Positions 19,101 through 26,413 of a DNA stretch of 64,000 bases are shown here, piece by piece; position 1 is the first letter of the stretch, and each line of letters begins with the position of its first letter. This stretch comes from a virus: positions 20,402 to 84,401 of the IMG/VR virus record IMGVR_UViG_3300032299_001015, one strand, 5' to 3'. Made by a program: the position numbers and the translations under genes. Under the pieces are notes generated by a model. It saw nothing but the letters and a program-made list of their open reading frames with translations. It was not told where the DNA came from and did no database searches.

Positions 19101-21003
19101 TAGATGTACTTAATTTTCTTAAAGAAGTTTCATATGCAGACATTACCCCAACAAGTCTCTTCATTGCTGTTTCTTGGGTTGTAAAAGATGCTGTAAGATT
19201 GTCTACTCCAAATTTTGCCGCCATAACCTCTGAGTTGAGAAGTTCAAATCTTTCAACTTTAAGGCCAGACATTCTAGCGCCAAGCCTAGTAACCATCATT
19301 CCAAATTTAAGGCCATTGGCAATTAAATTACCAAATAGACCAACCAACATAATAATTGGTCCTGCCAAAGCAGCAATAGCAACACCTAACTTGGCAAAGT
19401 TTTTAATTGGCCCTGGTAAATCTTGGAAGAATCCTGAAAATTTTTGAATGCCTTCGCCAATAAATGAAAGTATTGGAATCAATGTTTCTGTGAGGGCCTG
19501 ACCAATAGGCATGATTGCATTCTTTAAATCTTCCAAGGTTCTTTGGAATTTAACTGCGGTTGATTCTGTGAGAGTTTTAATTTCTTGATTTGCTACTGCC
19601 GCCAAATCAGTAGAACTTTTTGCCGCTAATTCTATTACTGATTGTGTCTGAGATCCTGTTCTTCCAATATTATCAAATAGAGCAGAAACTCTGGCAAACT
19701 GATACTTACCAAAAATTTGCTCAATTACTCTAGATCTTCCAAATTCATCCAGACCATCTAGAGCATTCTTCATAGCATAAATTGTGGGCATTAACTGGCC
19801 CTTATTTGCATCAACAATTCCTACTAAATCTATACCAAACTTCTTAGCCACCTCACTAGCCTGCTTTGTTGGATTAATCAGGGAGGCGAGGCCAGATTTT
19901 AATGCATTCGCTGCTTCTGCGGCTGGGATGCCACCCTCTCGCATAGCCACAAGTAGAGTTGCAAGATCTTTAACATCTCCACCTAAACTTCTAACTACTG
20001 GACCAACTTTAGGAATAGCAGTTGATAAATCTTGAAGAGTTGCAGATGTTTGGTTTTCAACAGCGTTAAGGAAGTTAATTGACTCTGCTAATTCATCTGT
20101 ATTAAGTCTGAATGCTGACTGCAGGGCAAGAGTTGCTTTCATTGCTTCTTGTCTATCTACTTCACCAAGGACCGCCAATCTAGTGGTTTGCTGGACAGAG
20201 TTAATCAGATCTTCGCCTTCTGCTCCAGTTGCAGCAATATCTGCAGCAAGAGCGGCAGTATCTTTAGCAGCGATTCCATAGGTACGAGATATTTCGTAAG
20301 CCAATTGTTGAATTTGTTCTCTCATGCGAGTAGTTGACTCACTAATTGCGCCACCAAGATCAGAACCATAAACCTTTTGGAACCTTGTCAATTCTTTGTC
20401 AAGGTCTCTGAACTGTTTAGAGGCTAAGGCTGTAAACATCGCCAAAGGAATGCTAAATCCAACCATCAGTTGGCGACCAGCCCACTGAGTATTTTTACCC
20501 CAGTTAAGCATAGATGTGGCACCGTTGTCAATTAGTTGATTGAAAATAGAAAATTTTTGAGCAGCCATTGCTGCAGAGTTTCCAGTAGCAGCAATAGATG
20601 TAGGGGTAAGCATCATCATCTGCCCACCGCCCATTGGCACAGAAACAGACTGCTGGTATCTAACTTGCTGTTGAGCAAGTTGCTTCATTAAACTATTTTG
20701 CTTTGTATATCCTGCAACTGCTTCACGGAATGACTCTCGCATAGTCAGGCGGTTGGCAGCAATTTGCTTACCAAAATTTTCTACGGCATTATGAGCCTGT
20801 ATTGTTTTAGCAGTAAATCCACCAATTTGTCCAACACCAGTAGCAAATGTTGCTGCTAGGCTTCTTTGCGCTGAAAGAGCAGATTTATCTAAGGTGTTAA
20901 AGGCAGCACTTAAAGCGCTAATCTGACCAGTAAGTGCTTTAATTTGAGCCTGGGCAGGAGAAAGGTTCGCGTTATATGTAATAACTGAATTAATATTAGC
21001 CAA
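13177..21003 (-). CDS. Tape measure protein with amidase and lysozyme-like domains
   Basis: A 2608-residue protein, the largest gene in the window. The N-terminal part has the TP901-type tape-measure look (MREQIQQLAYEISRTYGIA, LKSGLASLINPTKQASEVAKKFG). A glycine/alanine hydrophobic segment lies near 1200-1310, and a long charged coiled coil (KEKESIQENFELEQKAREDS region) near 1650-1850. Near 2060-2170 is an N-acetylmuramoyl-L-alanine amidase-like domain (GIMMHHTAGVG, TAHILAYGGTGWGAG, INHKDWAAASGP). Near 2340-2430 is a lytic-transglycosylase/lysozyme-like domain (WSIAMRESGGRNIYDTGDYGIFQLNKP). A motif of the form IPAMLxxGEFVV recurs three times, near 674, 1988 and 2464, flanking these parts. The protein sets tail length and probably opens the cell wall during DNA entry. 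Its start overlaps the end of the chaperone gene by 8 bases. Confidence 0.95.
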   Translation of the reverse strand: MANINSVITYNANLSPAQAQIKALTGQISALSAAFNTLDKSALSAQRSLAATFATGVGQIGGFTAKTIQAHNAVENFGKQIAANRLTMRESFREAVAGYTKQNSLMKQLAQQQVRYQQSVSVPMGGGQMMMLTPTSIAATGNSAAMAAQKFSIFNQLIDNGATSMLNWGKNTQWAGRQLMVGFSIPLAMFTALASKQFRDLDKELTRFQKVYGSDLGGAISESTTRMREQIQQLAYEISRTYGIAAKDTAALAADIAATGAEGEDLINSVQQTTRLAVLGEVDRQEAMKATLALQSAFRLNTDELAESINFLNAVENQTSATLQDLSTAIPKVGPVVRSLGGDVKDLATLLVAMREGGIPAAEAANALKSGLASLINPTKQASEVAKKFGIDLVGIVDANKGQLMPTIYAMKNALDGLDEFGRSRVIEQIFGKYQFARVSALFDNIGRTGSQTQSVIELAAKSSTDLAAVANQEIKTLTESTAVKFQRTLEDLKNAIMPIGQALTETLIPILSFIGEGIQKFSGFFQDLPGPIKNFAKLGVAIAALAGPIIMLVGLFGNLIANGLKFGMMVTRLGARMSGLKVERFELLNSEVMAAKFGVDNLTASFTTQETAMKRLVGVMSAYETSLRKLSTSNPALFVPGVAPAPRGAVPIRRQAGSTRPEFVPGSGRGDKIPAMLEPGEFIVNRAATEKYAPVLMQMNRGTLKGYENGGGTSRLAHLTRSVTVPITSAMDSATSGARRVLQQMLADGITEVKLFNNLVVSLSKATNDALNTEVEGKGVKKSILAAELKDRERWSLMMKATGLSFDQLQPTITGITSAMARLEGELINDPQLYRLVEAELVKLSNAGDIAAQRLLALSKQYGTVEYLRTNEGKERPGRMALGVSTSGTGTYKGSRLAADSWARKSTVDLERALDEGVVRAIQSSSPSKKADSIGEKAGKNIGNGAIIGLERGLRIATSKQVRTGPIGPGLESRSTATVYQREENARKLLEKALIKETQQTGLIADTKQRIVVQQKQHNIVLANWTKDLETGRWVHKDGTVAGTKRAAALDKLAQEESLLAAEEKKLRDIISIRERAERNAANAAESKAIAEKQLNQSIVKRSVQEGTMFTPGSYLMGGVSPYAASGANRPSRFGDISMDQRKALAAQRREAYLNNVGPGKSLTDARGSGGMRGAGAMNAAMGASMLASTVTMFSGATSEASSKIMMFTTALTTAIFALQAFSGTGIGGGIVGGVKKMGGGMAGLGARATAAAAGRGALTAGLLGGGGKALTGIGGALAGGGAAAAGTVAAVAIPLVITAAGLYMYKKSLDEAKEKANAAFAEPAKTAEFFGKTIDSLGSALENIQAAGASKELSSINSELRMAVSEDYAGLIEKLKTSVTTVGAADLGAAYTKMIISGMSAQEAQDAIKAISAEAGYKGGIAFASAFSNGLLEAKTIEEAYQQTVDNISPESVAGQQTAASEAMRQQAIDNPGLYGRSTPQVASRNFKNVLAGGPEFVQALKSSIEISQTAPELVAQNLDKIRESYLALNEDAGDILGMGTSAREMAFDEFKNMMGELDDPVINQLLDQLQNSTAETQALAIQMTALGVPLTEAKNAAGQFDDALARAAIENASRLATLNAALDDTKQALLDFADSSPITIAMDDISESVDKMQDKIESYAKSREKEKESIQENFELEQKAREDSLEAMQDEMDIKKESFDEEMDQLDEKSDKIEKSSDAYIKSLQKNQKADSFYAQQRNTAFGALQKLASGDVFGFLQDREQMSQDAQQFSYDEQISGIEERRDLELEAIDETRSEKQKEQEEYEKMMQDRMDSIQDLMDKESEMHETNMKNYDDETEKHNEELERRLENRSSKNQEAKDIIDGIKNGEIESYKEVTKVFGEQLAKRYADLVKNQIASLDAVLKQQVAAGDIERLDAEKQLVQMYNDLFGAAYFGGTPTSNSGYGGVGSYEDLRGKLGLSSFLPPIPKKNLPNVAYGGYISGPGGPKSDVIPAMLSNGEYVVQASSVSKYGKDMMDTINAGKFADGGPVELKKSLDKWIPKNRLSYYSSWDQYGSWPGGKPSGIMMHHTAGVGPGVLEWMARNPEAGKPVVQAMVGRDATAHILAYGGTGWGAGAGGTEGSYAAEIFNNKEYAGLKEDLKNLGGASNTLWQIEVESQGLKKDFTAGMFDTIARMSAAIKEYAGWPSFDGKIINHKDWAAASGPNRPNGQRGDTLYPLGLYQSNADRIWEQGGGETSETNRGETSETNNGGSGASSVQITPSIAAPKKGLFGILSMAGTPVSDKQSNSNNNGSTNEPTGNIQFSNIPDGYTVEDANRTLGHIRAGGWPTNLQRLAWSIAMRESGGRNIYDTGDYGIFQLNKPSYGSQPWWISDDKILNDPVYNSSVAYKNVSQSGKNFLPWAMRVDNNGNYSWDWSYYNPRPTWADATETRTAAFWNSWKYKASGGIMKLSAGGGAVSGPGGPRSDMIPAMLSNGEYVVKASSVAKYGKGFMDQVNAGQFGMGGLATTAPRMVSPAKYAGGGFVGSMSTATPTFGVPQVETINPSSMNANIANSYGGSNSSSVRNSSKVNIVINGAGGKSSNAIANKVISMINQANGRRNHSRSAG

Positions 21004-21681
21004 GTTCTGCGCCCTCCGCTATTTGATAAATTACTCCCATATCTGGAGTTAAACCTTGGCTTATGGCTCCCGCAGCACTTTTATCACCAGTCAACCTCTC
21101 CACCGCCCTGGCTTGAATTTCTTCAATAGTCGGTATTCTGCTTATTTCTGCATCGATATCTTCATCGATTTTTTCGTCAAGGTCTACGCCTTGAAGTGCA
21201 GCCATAAACTTTTGCCTCCTACGTTCAGATTCATATACTGCTTTTAGTGTTGCAGCAAGTTCTGGCATTGATAGCGACGATTCAAGTTCATCGTAGTCCT
21301 TCCAGTGACCCAGAAGAAATACTTCCCCTAGCATAGAGGCTAGATCTAGATCCTCCCAGCGAGTTCCTGAGCCGTCGCTACTAGGTTTGGGTCATTCAAC
21401 TTGATATCAGCAGCGACCTCAAGAATCTTGTACATGGTCTGAAGATCTACTGCTTCTTCAAGTTTTTCTGTGTCGTCTGCCAAATCTGGTGCAAACTGAC
21501 GGAATGCAATAGAGGTACATTTGATAAGAACATCAAGGAACTGATCTTCATTCTCTACCTCTGAAGCCTTCTGCCATTCCTTCATAACCTCTCTTAAATT
21601 CTTAAGGTTAAGTGGCTTGACGATAATAGTTTGACCGTCAAGAAGTTCTAGTTCGACCGTTTCAAAAACCTTAGTAGCCAT
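20996..21681 (-). CDS. Tail assembly chaperone, long form made by -1 frameshift
   Basis: This is the predicted GT-like fusion: 99 codons of the short chaperone up to CCCAAAC, then the -1 frame (PSSDGSGTRWEDLDLASML and onward) to the stop at 20996, about 228 residues in all. The second part alone would begin at an ATG at 21334 without a clear ribosome site and contains helical, acidic sequence (LDEKIDEDIDAEISRIPTIEEIQ). In many siphoviruses the gene pair just before the tape measure is expressed exactly this way. The short and long proteins bind the tape measure and help tube subunits assemble round it. The -1 frame stays open across the whole overlap. Confidence 0.85.
21346..21681 (-). CDS. 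Tail assembly chaperone, short form
   Basis: A 111-residue protein between tail tube and tape measure. An AAAGGA site seven bases before the ATG at 21681 sets the start MATKVFETVELELLDG; the open frame reaches a TTG two codons upstream, which is less likely. The sequence (VKPLNLKNLREVMKEWQKASE, FRQFAPDLADDTEKLEEAVD) is helical and acidic like the G-type chaperones of lambda-like tails. The zero frame ends LVATAQELAGRI shortly after the slippery site. The position and the shift to a longer product together make the assignment firm. Confidence 0.88.
   Translation of the reverse strand: MATKVFETVELELLDGQTIIVKPLNLKNLREVMKEWQKASEVENEDQFLDVLIKCTSIAFRQFAPDLADDTEKLEEAVDLQTMYKILEVAADIKLNDPNLVATAQELAGRI
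21385..21391 (-). promoter_or_regulatory. Programmed -1 ribosomal frameshift site CCCAAAC
   Basis: On the minus strand the zero-frame codons are GAC CCA AAC, so the heptamer C CCA AAC has the canonical X XXY YYZ phasing. Slipping one base back puts CCC and AAA under the two tRNAs and continues through CCT AGT AGC GAC into the downstream frame with no stop. The zero-frame stop TAG lies about 35 bases later. I did not establish a stimulatory structure. Confidence 0.88.
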
Positions 21682-21722
21682 TAACAAATCCTTTCGTTGT
21701 TTACAAATATTATACCGTATAA

Positions 21723-21760
21723 ATGATAAAGACGCAGCAAAAATGCTGCGTCCCTATCAT
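21723..21760 (-). terminator. Hairpin terminator/attenuator between tail tube and chaperone genes
   Basis: A perfect 9-base-pair stem (GACGCAGCA / TGCTGCGTC, 21731-21752) with a four-base loop is extended by an outer ATGATA/TATCAT pairing. On the minus-strand transcript the stem is followed by UUUAUCAUUU. It would let the abundant tube protein be made in excess over the chaperones and tape measure. Confidence 0.65.
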
Positions 21761-21776
21761 AAACTGTATTAAATTA

Positions 21777-22550
21777 TTAGAAGATACGGTCAACAATCTT
21801 GCCGTATGCAGCGTTACCGTCAGGAGCCTGGTTATCGGTTGTGGTTGAGGGAAGAACGCGGAAGTTAACAGGGAATACAGTAGCATCGTCACGACGAACG
21901 CCAACACCGACTGCTTCAACAGAAACAGCGCGGTAAACCATGTAGATTCTTTCAGCCTTCTTGCCTGCACCAGCAGATTCAGCAACTGATGTGGGAGCAG
22001 AACCAACAAAGCACATAGAACGTTCTACAGGAGAAATACCTAGAGCGCCACCGTTAAGGTGGAGAAGGTTTTGAACCTGAGCCTGTGCTGAAGCGCCAGC
22101 AAATACTGCGCTTGCACCAGCAACGCCTAATGAACTTGCAGAACCGTCAGCGACAGCGATCTGGTTGTATGATGCGCCTGCGGAGGCAGTTTGGTAATCA
22201 CCTGTAGCACCGCCTGCACCACCAATAGCAACGTAAAGATTCTCAAGTGATGCTTCAGTCAAAGATGTAGCAACGCTAACTCTTTGCTGAGTCTTGAACA
22301 GACGAGCAGTATCAAGCAACTGGTCAACCATAACGTCATTGAAGGTAGGCTCAATGTTGAGTGTGACACCCTCCATGGTGAAACCAAGGTGGTACCAATC
22401 ACCACTGGGAATGGATGTAACGTTTTGGGGATCTTGTGCGGTTGCGGTAGCAGAAGATACATTGATTCTATTATTTTCTGAACCATTCTTGCCTACATAG
22501 ACAACGGCTGCACCAACGATAATATTCTTAGCATTAAAGTCTCTTGCCAT
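21777..22550 (-). CDS. Major tail tube protein
   Basis: A 257-residue protein in the slot between tail terminator and tail chaperone, beginning MARDFNAKNIIVGAAVVYVG. The beta-rich start, the segment GFTMEGVTLNIEPTFNDVMVDQLLDTARLF and the following alanine/glycine-rich loops are typical of siphovirus tube proteins of the phage_tail_2/HK97 gp6-like type. A strong AAGGAGGTG ribosome site eight bases before the ATG and a promoter box upstream fit a very abundant protein. Codon use is more GC-rich than in neighbouring genes, like the capsid gene. Confidence 0.85.
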   Translation of the reverse strand: MARDFNAKNIIVGAAVVYVGKNGSENNRINVSSATATAQDPQNVTSIPSGDWYHLGFTMEGVTLNIEPTFNDVMVDQLLDTARLFKTQQRVSVATSLTEASLENLYVAIGGAGGATGDYQTASAGASYNQIAVADGSASSLGVAGASAVFAGASAQAQVQNLLHLNGGALGISPVERSMCFVGSAPTSVAESAGAGKKAERIYMVYRAVSVEAVGVGVRRDDATVFPVNFRVLPSTTTDNQAPDGNAAYGKIVDRIF

Positions 22551-22596
22551 TTATTTTTCACCTCCTTGGAGCGATAATATATACGCTTCCTCGTTA

Positions 22597-22602
22597 ATTA
22601 TA
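22597..22602 (-). promoter_or_regulatory. Candidate -10 box for the tail tube gene
   Basis: On the minus strand, CATGATAGTATAATTAACG holds TATAAT about 45 bases before the tube ATG, in a 67-base gap otherwise free of genes. A strong ribosome site follows (AAGGAGGTG). No clear -35 can be assigned. Confidence 0.45.
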
Positions 22603-22617
22603 CTATCATGTACAAGA

Positions 22618-23112
22618 TTATTTTGTATATTCGTAGCAGACTTTAAGGCAAGTGATAAATTTAGGTTGAAAACTATCTATCCTTCTTTCATCTGCTATAA
22701 AATTTTCTTGAAATACATTAATGTATTTAAATTTTGTTAGATATCCCTGCGAGGCTAGATGGTTATTTATATTTCTAGCACTTTCATCCCACCGTTCCAG
22801 TGATTCAACAATCCAGTTCTTGACATAAAATATTTGAGGAAGATCTCCTACAATAATATAATCTGCATCTTCTTTTTGCATAGGCCAAAATGTTCCTGAT
22901 CCTGGAACAAACATGTAGTCATAGAGAATGTATGGAAGAGTGGCTGAATCTGGAGCAAGATTCTCGCTCACTGGATAGAATGGTGTAAAAGAATAATTGT
23001 TAGTGTTCCAAACAGCACTTGCTATTGCTGGCTGACCAACAACATTTCCCTTTGCTAAATCCCATAAATAATTATTAATTAGAACTATAGGAAGTTCTGT
23101 ATAACTAGGCAT
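22618..23112 (-). CDS. Tail terminator-like protein
   Basis: A 164-residue protein between the connector genes and the tube gene, where siphoviruses place the tail terminator (lambda gpU-like) that ends the tube at the head side. It starts MPSYTELPIVLINNYLWDL and holds a central mixed alpha/beta region (YIVGDLPQIFYVKNWIVESLERWDESARNINNHL) with the small-domain length of that family (130-170 residues). Its start overlaps the previous gene's stop by eight bases. Assignment by gene order and size; no decisive motif. Confidence 0.55.
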   Translation of the reverse strand: MPSYTELPIVLINNYLWDLAKGNVVGQPAIASAVWNTNNYSFTPFYPVSENLAPDSATLPYILYDYMFVPGSGTFWPMQKEDADYIIVGDLPQIFYVKNWIVESLERWDESARNINNHLASQGYLTKFKYINVFQENFIADERRIDSFQPKFITCLKVCYEYTK

Positions 23113-23809
23113 AAATTGTTACCACTCCATCAGCAATGTTCATTGCGTCCATTTTACCACGCATAGAAGCATCTGTGACCATTCCAGAATTAATTCTAGG
23201 AATCATAAGTCGTCTTTTATTTATCATACCTTGCTCAATCTTTTTAAAGAATCCTAATCTATTAAGTATGACTGGACCTTGGCTGGCAATAAACCCTCTG
23301 AATGTTGATTCAAAACTTCCTCTGACCTGAGTGCCGCCAGGGTTATTAATAACTGATTTCTTTGAAGTTACAAACCTACCGTCTTCTAATTCATATCTTA
23401 AATATTCTGCTTTTTTAGGAGTAACAATAACTGTTTGTCCTGCCTCCATTATTTCGGCTTTGTTAGGGAAAGGAAAACCCTCTCTATTAGGCTCTTTGGC
23501 TGGAGTAAAGGAATAATTTATTATTGCTGAACCATCTGACGTATTAGAAATGACTGCATTAAATAATCTAGCAGAAGGATTTCCTGTTTTATCAAATTCA
23601 TATACATGGTGATAGGCTGATGGATTTTGCCTAGCCCTTGAGTCAATATACTGATTAAAATAATTTTTAATAAGTAGCGCAGCCCCACGATTTATTTTTT
23701 GTTTATTTATTGGGTTTACATAAAGACTTTGTAATAAAGTACCATCATATGTTGACAAGGCCAAAACTTTTTCAGAAAACTTTCCCGTATCGAATGCTTT
23801 GGTTGCCAT
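23105..23809 (-). CDS. Head-tail connector / neck protein
   Basis: A 234-residue protein in the connector cluster. It is basic with a helical start (FSEKVLALSTYDGTLLQSLYVNP), then beta-rich (AEYLRYELEDGRFVTSKKSVINNP), and ends in a loop region. The size and place (third after the capsid gene, before the terminator) fit an HK97 gp10-like neck protein that joins head and tail. The start overlaps the preceding stop by one base. Confidence 0.5.
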   Translation of the reverse strand: MATKAFDTGKFSEKVLALSTYDGTLLQSLYVNPINKQKINRGAALLIKNYFNQYIDSRARQNPSAYHHVYEFDKTGNPSARLFNAVISNTSDGSAIINYSFTPAKEPNREGFPFPNKAEIMEAGQTVIVTPKKAEYLRYELEDGRFVTSKKSVINNPGGTQVRGSFESTFRGFIASQGPVILNRLGFFKKIEQGMINKRRLMIPRINSGMVTDASMRGKMDAMNIADGVVTIYA

Positions 23810-24249
23810 TATATGAACCTTTGTATTTCTTGTCTCATAAGTACGGTTTCGTACTCAATTACTGACCCATCAAAATTAATAAGTGGAGTGCTTCCCCTGG
23901 GCTCAAATATCGTAGATTGATTGGGATATCTTTCTGATGATGGGTCTTGATTTTCTAGAAAAATTATTCCATCTTCATTTCTTACATTTGCAACTCGGCG
24001 GTCGTATGAAATGGGCGTCGTAGTTCTTAATTTAACCATTGAGTTTAATATATTTAAATAATTATTTACTTCTACAGCAGTGGAGTTTTCTCCAATTCCT
24101 TTACGAACGACTCCTCTTGCAACACAGTCAACAGTTCTTTCGTACGTCCAAACTTTTTGAACAATTCCAGAGTTAACATCTTGGGTGACGGAGGCAGAGT
24201 AAATATCTGCTTGCATAGTATAGGCTGTAGAAGTGATGCAATTAGCCAT
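23809..24249 (-). CDS. Head closure (stopper)-like protein
   Basis: A 146-residue protein following the adaptor gene. The core VQKVWTYERTVDCVARGVVRKG and the later beta strands (GSVIEYETVLMRQEIQ) are in the style of small barrel-shaped head-closure proteins (SPP1 gp16-like), which are usually 100-150 residues. It overlaps the next gene's ATG by one base and lies directly after the adaptor gene, as in the standard connector order. The call is based on order, length and fold impression. Confidence 0.5.
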   Translation of the reverse strand: MANCITSTAYTMQADIYSASVTQDVNSGIVQKVWTYERTVDCVARGVVRKGIGENSTAVEVNNYLNILNSMVKLRTTTPISYDRRVANVRNEDGIIFLENQDPSSERYPNQSTIFEPRGSTPLINFDGSVIEYETVLMRQEIQRFI

Positions 24250-25164
24250 TTAAACCACCATATAACGTGCTTCTTTATATTTAGCGATAAGGTTATCAAC
24301 CACTAAATTGCCCGTCCCTGTGGAGAAGTCTGAGCCATACTTAATATTATAGGAGTCGTTAGACAGTTGGCTAATATTTTTATTACGAATGTTAAAATCA
24401 TTACAAAGATAGTCTTCTACCAATAATGCCGTTGCAAGTTCTATATCTGATGGAACATACTCCCATCCCCAAATTCCATCAATCTTGTAGGCAAAATCTT
24501 TTCTAAAAATTCCCTCGTAATAGAAAACTGAGAACTTAGGGAATTCAAGAATTTCTTTATTATTTGTTGAAGAGTTAACAATTTTAATTCTTGTTTTTGA
24601 ACTGTCAATTTCCAAGGGGAAATCTAATTGATAATCTGGGTTATCTTTTTCATAAACAATTAGATCATCTTCATATATTTTATCAATTCTTTGAATAGGA
24701 ATTGGAGTGGTAATAATATCTGCGTTCTGCCCAAAAACTGTCAATGTTCTTTTTTCTTTATAAAAATTATCACCAATGTATGAATTTAAACTCAAGCGTG
24801 CCTTCTTCTCTAACTGTCTCAAAAGATTAGTATTGGCTGACGCAGAACTTGGGATATCTGCAAGTTCTATAATTCTATTCGGTGTTGCGTATGGTCTAAC
24901 TAGAGCAAGATATTGTATTTCTGAAAATGCTCCACCTTGACTTGTAGTAACAAATTCAATTTTTATATTTCTATCATATTCTGTAGTATCTTTATTAAGA
25001 CTAATCGTGTAATTAAAAGATGCTGTTGGCCCCGCCCCTTTGCCACCTTGTAGGTATTCATTCGTATCAAGGTCATAGACTTCATAGAAAACATTGGTAG
25101 CATATGAACTAGCAGTATAAATAAAATTATACGCAGCGCCGTCCTGTCTTAAAAGTTCTTTCAT
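24250..25164 (-). CDS. Head-tail adaptor protein with N-terminal extension
   Basis: A 304-residue protein directly downstream of the capsid gene. The C-terminal part (DIELATALLVEDYLCNDFNIRNKNIS) is a helical bundle like the head-completion adaptors that bind the portal ring. The first 110 residues form an extra beta-rich domain (FNYTISLNKDTTEYDRNIKIEF) resembling the beta-sandwich extensions phages add to connector or decoration proteins. A TATAAT box 23 bases before the ATG may give it its own promoter after the capsid terminator. Confidence 0.55.
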   Translation of the reverse strand: MKELLRQDGAAYNFIYTASSYATNVFYEVYDLDTNEYLQGGKGAGPTASFNYTISLNKDTTEYDRNIKIEFVTTSQGGAFSEIQYLALVRPYATPNRIIELADIPSSASANTNLLRQLEKKARLSLNSYIGDNFYKEKRTLTVFGQNADIITTPIPIQRIDKIYEDDLIVYEKDNPDYQLDFPLEIDSSKTRIKIVNSSTNNKEILEFPKFSVFYYEGIFRKDFAYKIDGIWGWEYVPSDIELATALLVEDYLCNDFNIRNKNISQLSNDSYNIKYGSDFSTGTGNLVVDNLIAKYKEARYMVV

Positions 25165-25187
25165 GTAACACCGCCGTTATTAGATTA

Positions 25188-25193
25188 ATTATA
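25188..25193 (-). promoter_or_regulatory. Candidate -10 box for the connector genes
   Basis: The minus strand reads AGTAAAATATAATTAATC, with TATAAT between the capsid terminator and the adaptor ATG at 25164. It would restart transcription for the connector genes after the hairpin at 25220-25241. The -35 is not evident. Confidence 0.4.
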
Positions 25194-25219
25194 TTTTACT
25201 ATATTTTGGAATATGGAAA

Positions 25220-25241
25220 GGGGGCCGCTTGCGCGACCCCC
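25220..25241 (-). terminator. Hairpin terminator after the major capsid gene
   Basis: On the minus strand GGGGGTCGC-GCAA-GCGGCCCCC forms a nine-pair stem with one G-U pair, followed by UUUCC. The U tract is short. Its position 20 bases after the capsid stop suggests termination or RNA 3'-end protection of a highly expressed message. Confidence 0.65.
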
Positions 25242-25262
25242 AAACCAAAAGATATTTAATTA

Positions 25263-26381
25263 TCAGCCAGTTACGGCGTTAGCCTTAGCCATTGCAGAAA
25301 GTTCTTCAATGTTAAGACCCATGCGGACGTAAACTGTGTACTCTACGGTGTCTTTCTTTGGCTTGAACTCACGGTGAACCGTAACGTCTCTCTGGAAGCC
25401 CCAGATTCTGTTTTGGGGGAATGTGAGATCAACGTAGTGATCTGGGTATAGTGGAACTTCCATTACGGGAATACCGTAAATAGAAGTTGTCATACCAGCA
25501 GGACCGCCTACGCGAGGGGGAGTACCACGAAGGATGCCAGAAGCGATATCCTCAGGTACACCACCTGAACCAATCTGACGGAGATCCGTAAGAAGGGTTT
25601 GAACGTTCTTTGTTGAAGCATAGAACTTCAATTCGCCACGACGAGCCTTGTACTTACGACCAAGGCTGTTGTAGAGATTCTCAAAGAAGGCAATTGCAGA
25701 ACCTGACTTCAGTTGACCTGCGGTGGTTGCTGCGGTGAAGAATGTGGATGCTGTGGTAACAGTTGCTGCGGTACCAAAGTGAGTACCACCAGCAGCGCCG
25801 TCAGCGAGTGCAACGAAACCATTAATTGTGTATGGGTAAGTTGTACCAGCGTAGGATGCAGTTCCCTGAGCAGCAAGACCGTTGATGGCAATATCTTCAA
25901 GATCGTTACCAAATTGACTAGCCATTAGGCGGACAATGTGATCTTCAAGAGCGGAGCCTTCAATGTTATCCTCAAGTGCCTCAGTTGAGAGTTCGTAGTC
26001 CAAGCGGAACTTAGTGGTGACGATTTCGACCTTGGTGAATTGGGCACCACGGTTTGCGTAACTTACTGTGCCTGCACCAGCATCAAGAATGTTATCACTT
26101 GCTTGTGATGCTCTGCGGATCAAACGTGTACCGACCTGAATCTTATCAAATTCGGCAGTATTTGAACGCATGACTTGTCTACGACCGTCATTACCTAGAA
26201 CCATTTGATCAAACACATAGTCTAGGAACTGACGGGATTGTTCTGGAAGTAGCACGCCACCGTTCTGAGTTAGTGGGTTAGTGGTCAAGTTCTCCATATC
26301 ACCGCTTGAAGCGAGATCTGAGATGATTGCACCAGTACCAACGTTTACAGCGGCAGCGGCTTTATTAATAATGTCACTCAT
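25263..26381 (-). CDS. Major capsid protein (HK97 fold)
   Basis: A 372-residue protein directly downstream of the protease/scaffold gene. Features of the HK97-type major capsid family include the N-terminal arm, then LLPEQSRQFLDYVFDQMVLG (about 45-64), the E-loop region with TRLIRRASQASDNILDAG, the spine helix (ALEDHIVRLMASQFGNDLEDIAING) and a C-terminal A-domain ending KPKKDTVEYTVYVRMGLNIEEL. The gene has clearly more GC-rich codons than most late genes, and a hairpin follows it. Self-assembles into the icosahedral shell. Confidence 0.93.
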   Translation of the reverse strand: MSDIINKAAAAVNVGTGAIISDLASSGDMENLTTNPLTQNGGVLLPEQSRQFLDYVFDQMVLGNDGRRQVMRSNTAEFDKIQVGTRLIRRASQASDNILDAGAGTVSYANRGAQFTKVEIVTTKFRLDYELSTEALEDNIEGSALEDHIVRLMASQFGNDLEDIAINGLAAQGTASYAGTTYPYTINGFVALADGAAGGTHFGTAATVTTASTFFTAATTAGQLKSGSAIAFFENLYNSLGRKYKARRGELKFYASTKNVQTLLTDLRQIGSGGVPEDIASGILRGTPPRVGGPAGMTTSIYGIPVMEVPLYPDHYVDLTFPQNRIWGFQRDVTVHREFKPKKDTVEYTVYVRMGLNIEELSAMAKANAVTG

Positions 26382-26413
26382 GCTTTTCTTTACACCTCTC
26401 TTTCTTATTTTAA

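Noticed and set aside
16967-19447. Long plus-strand frames inside the tape measure gene
   Set aside because: Antisense of alanine/glycine-rich coding sequence; no ribosome site and no plausible product.
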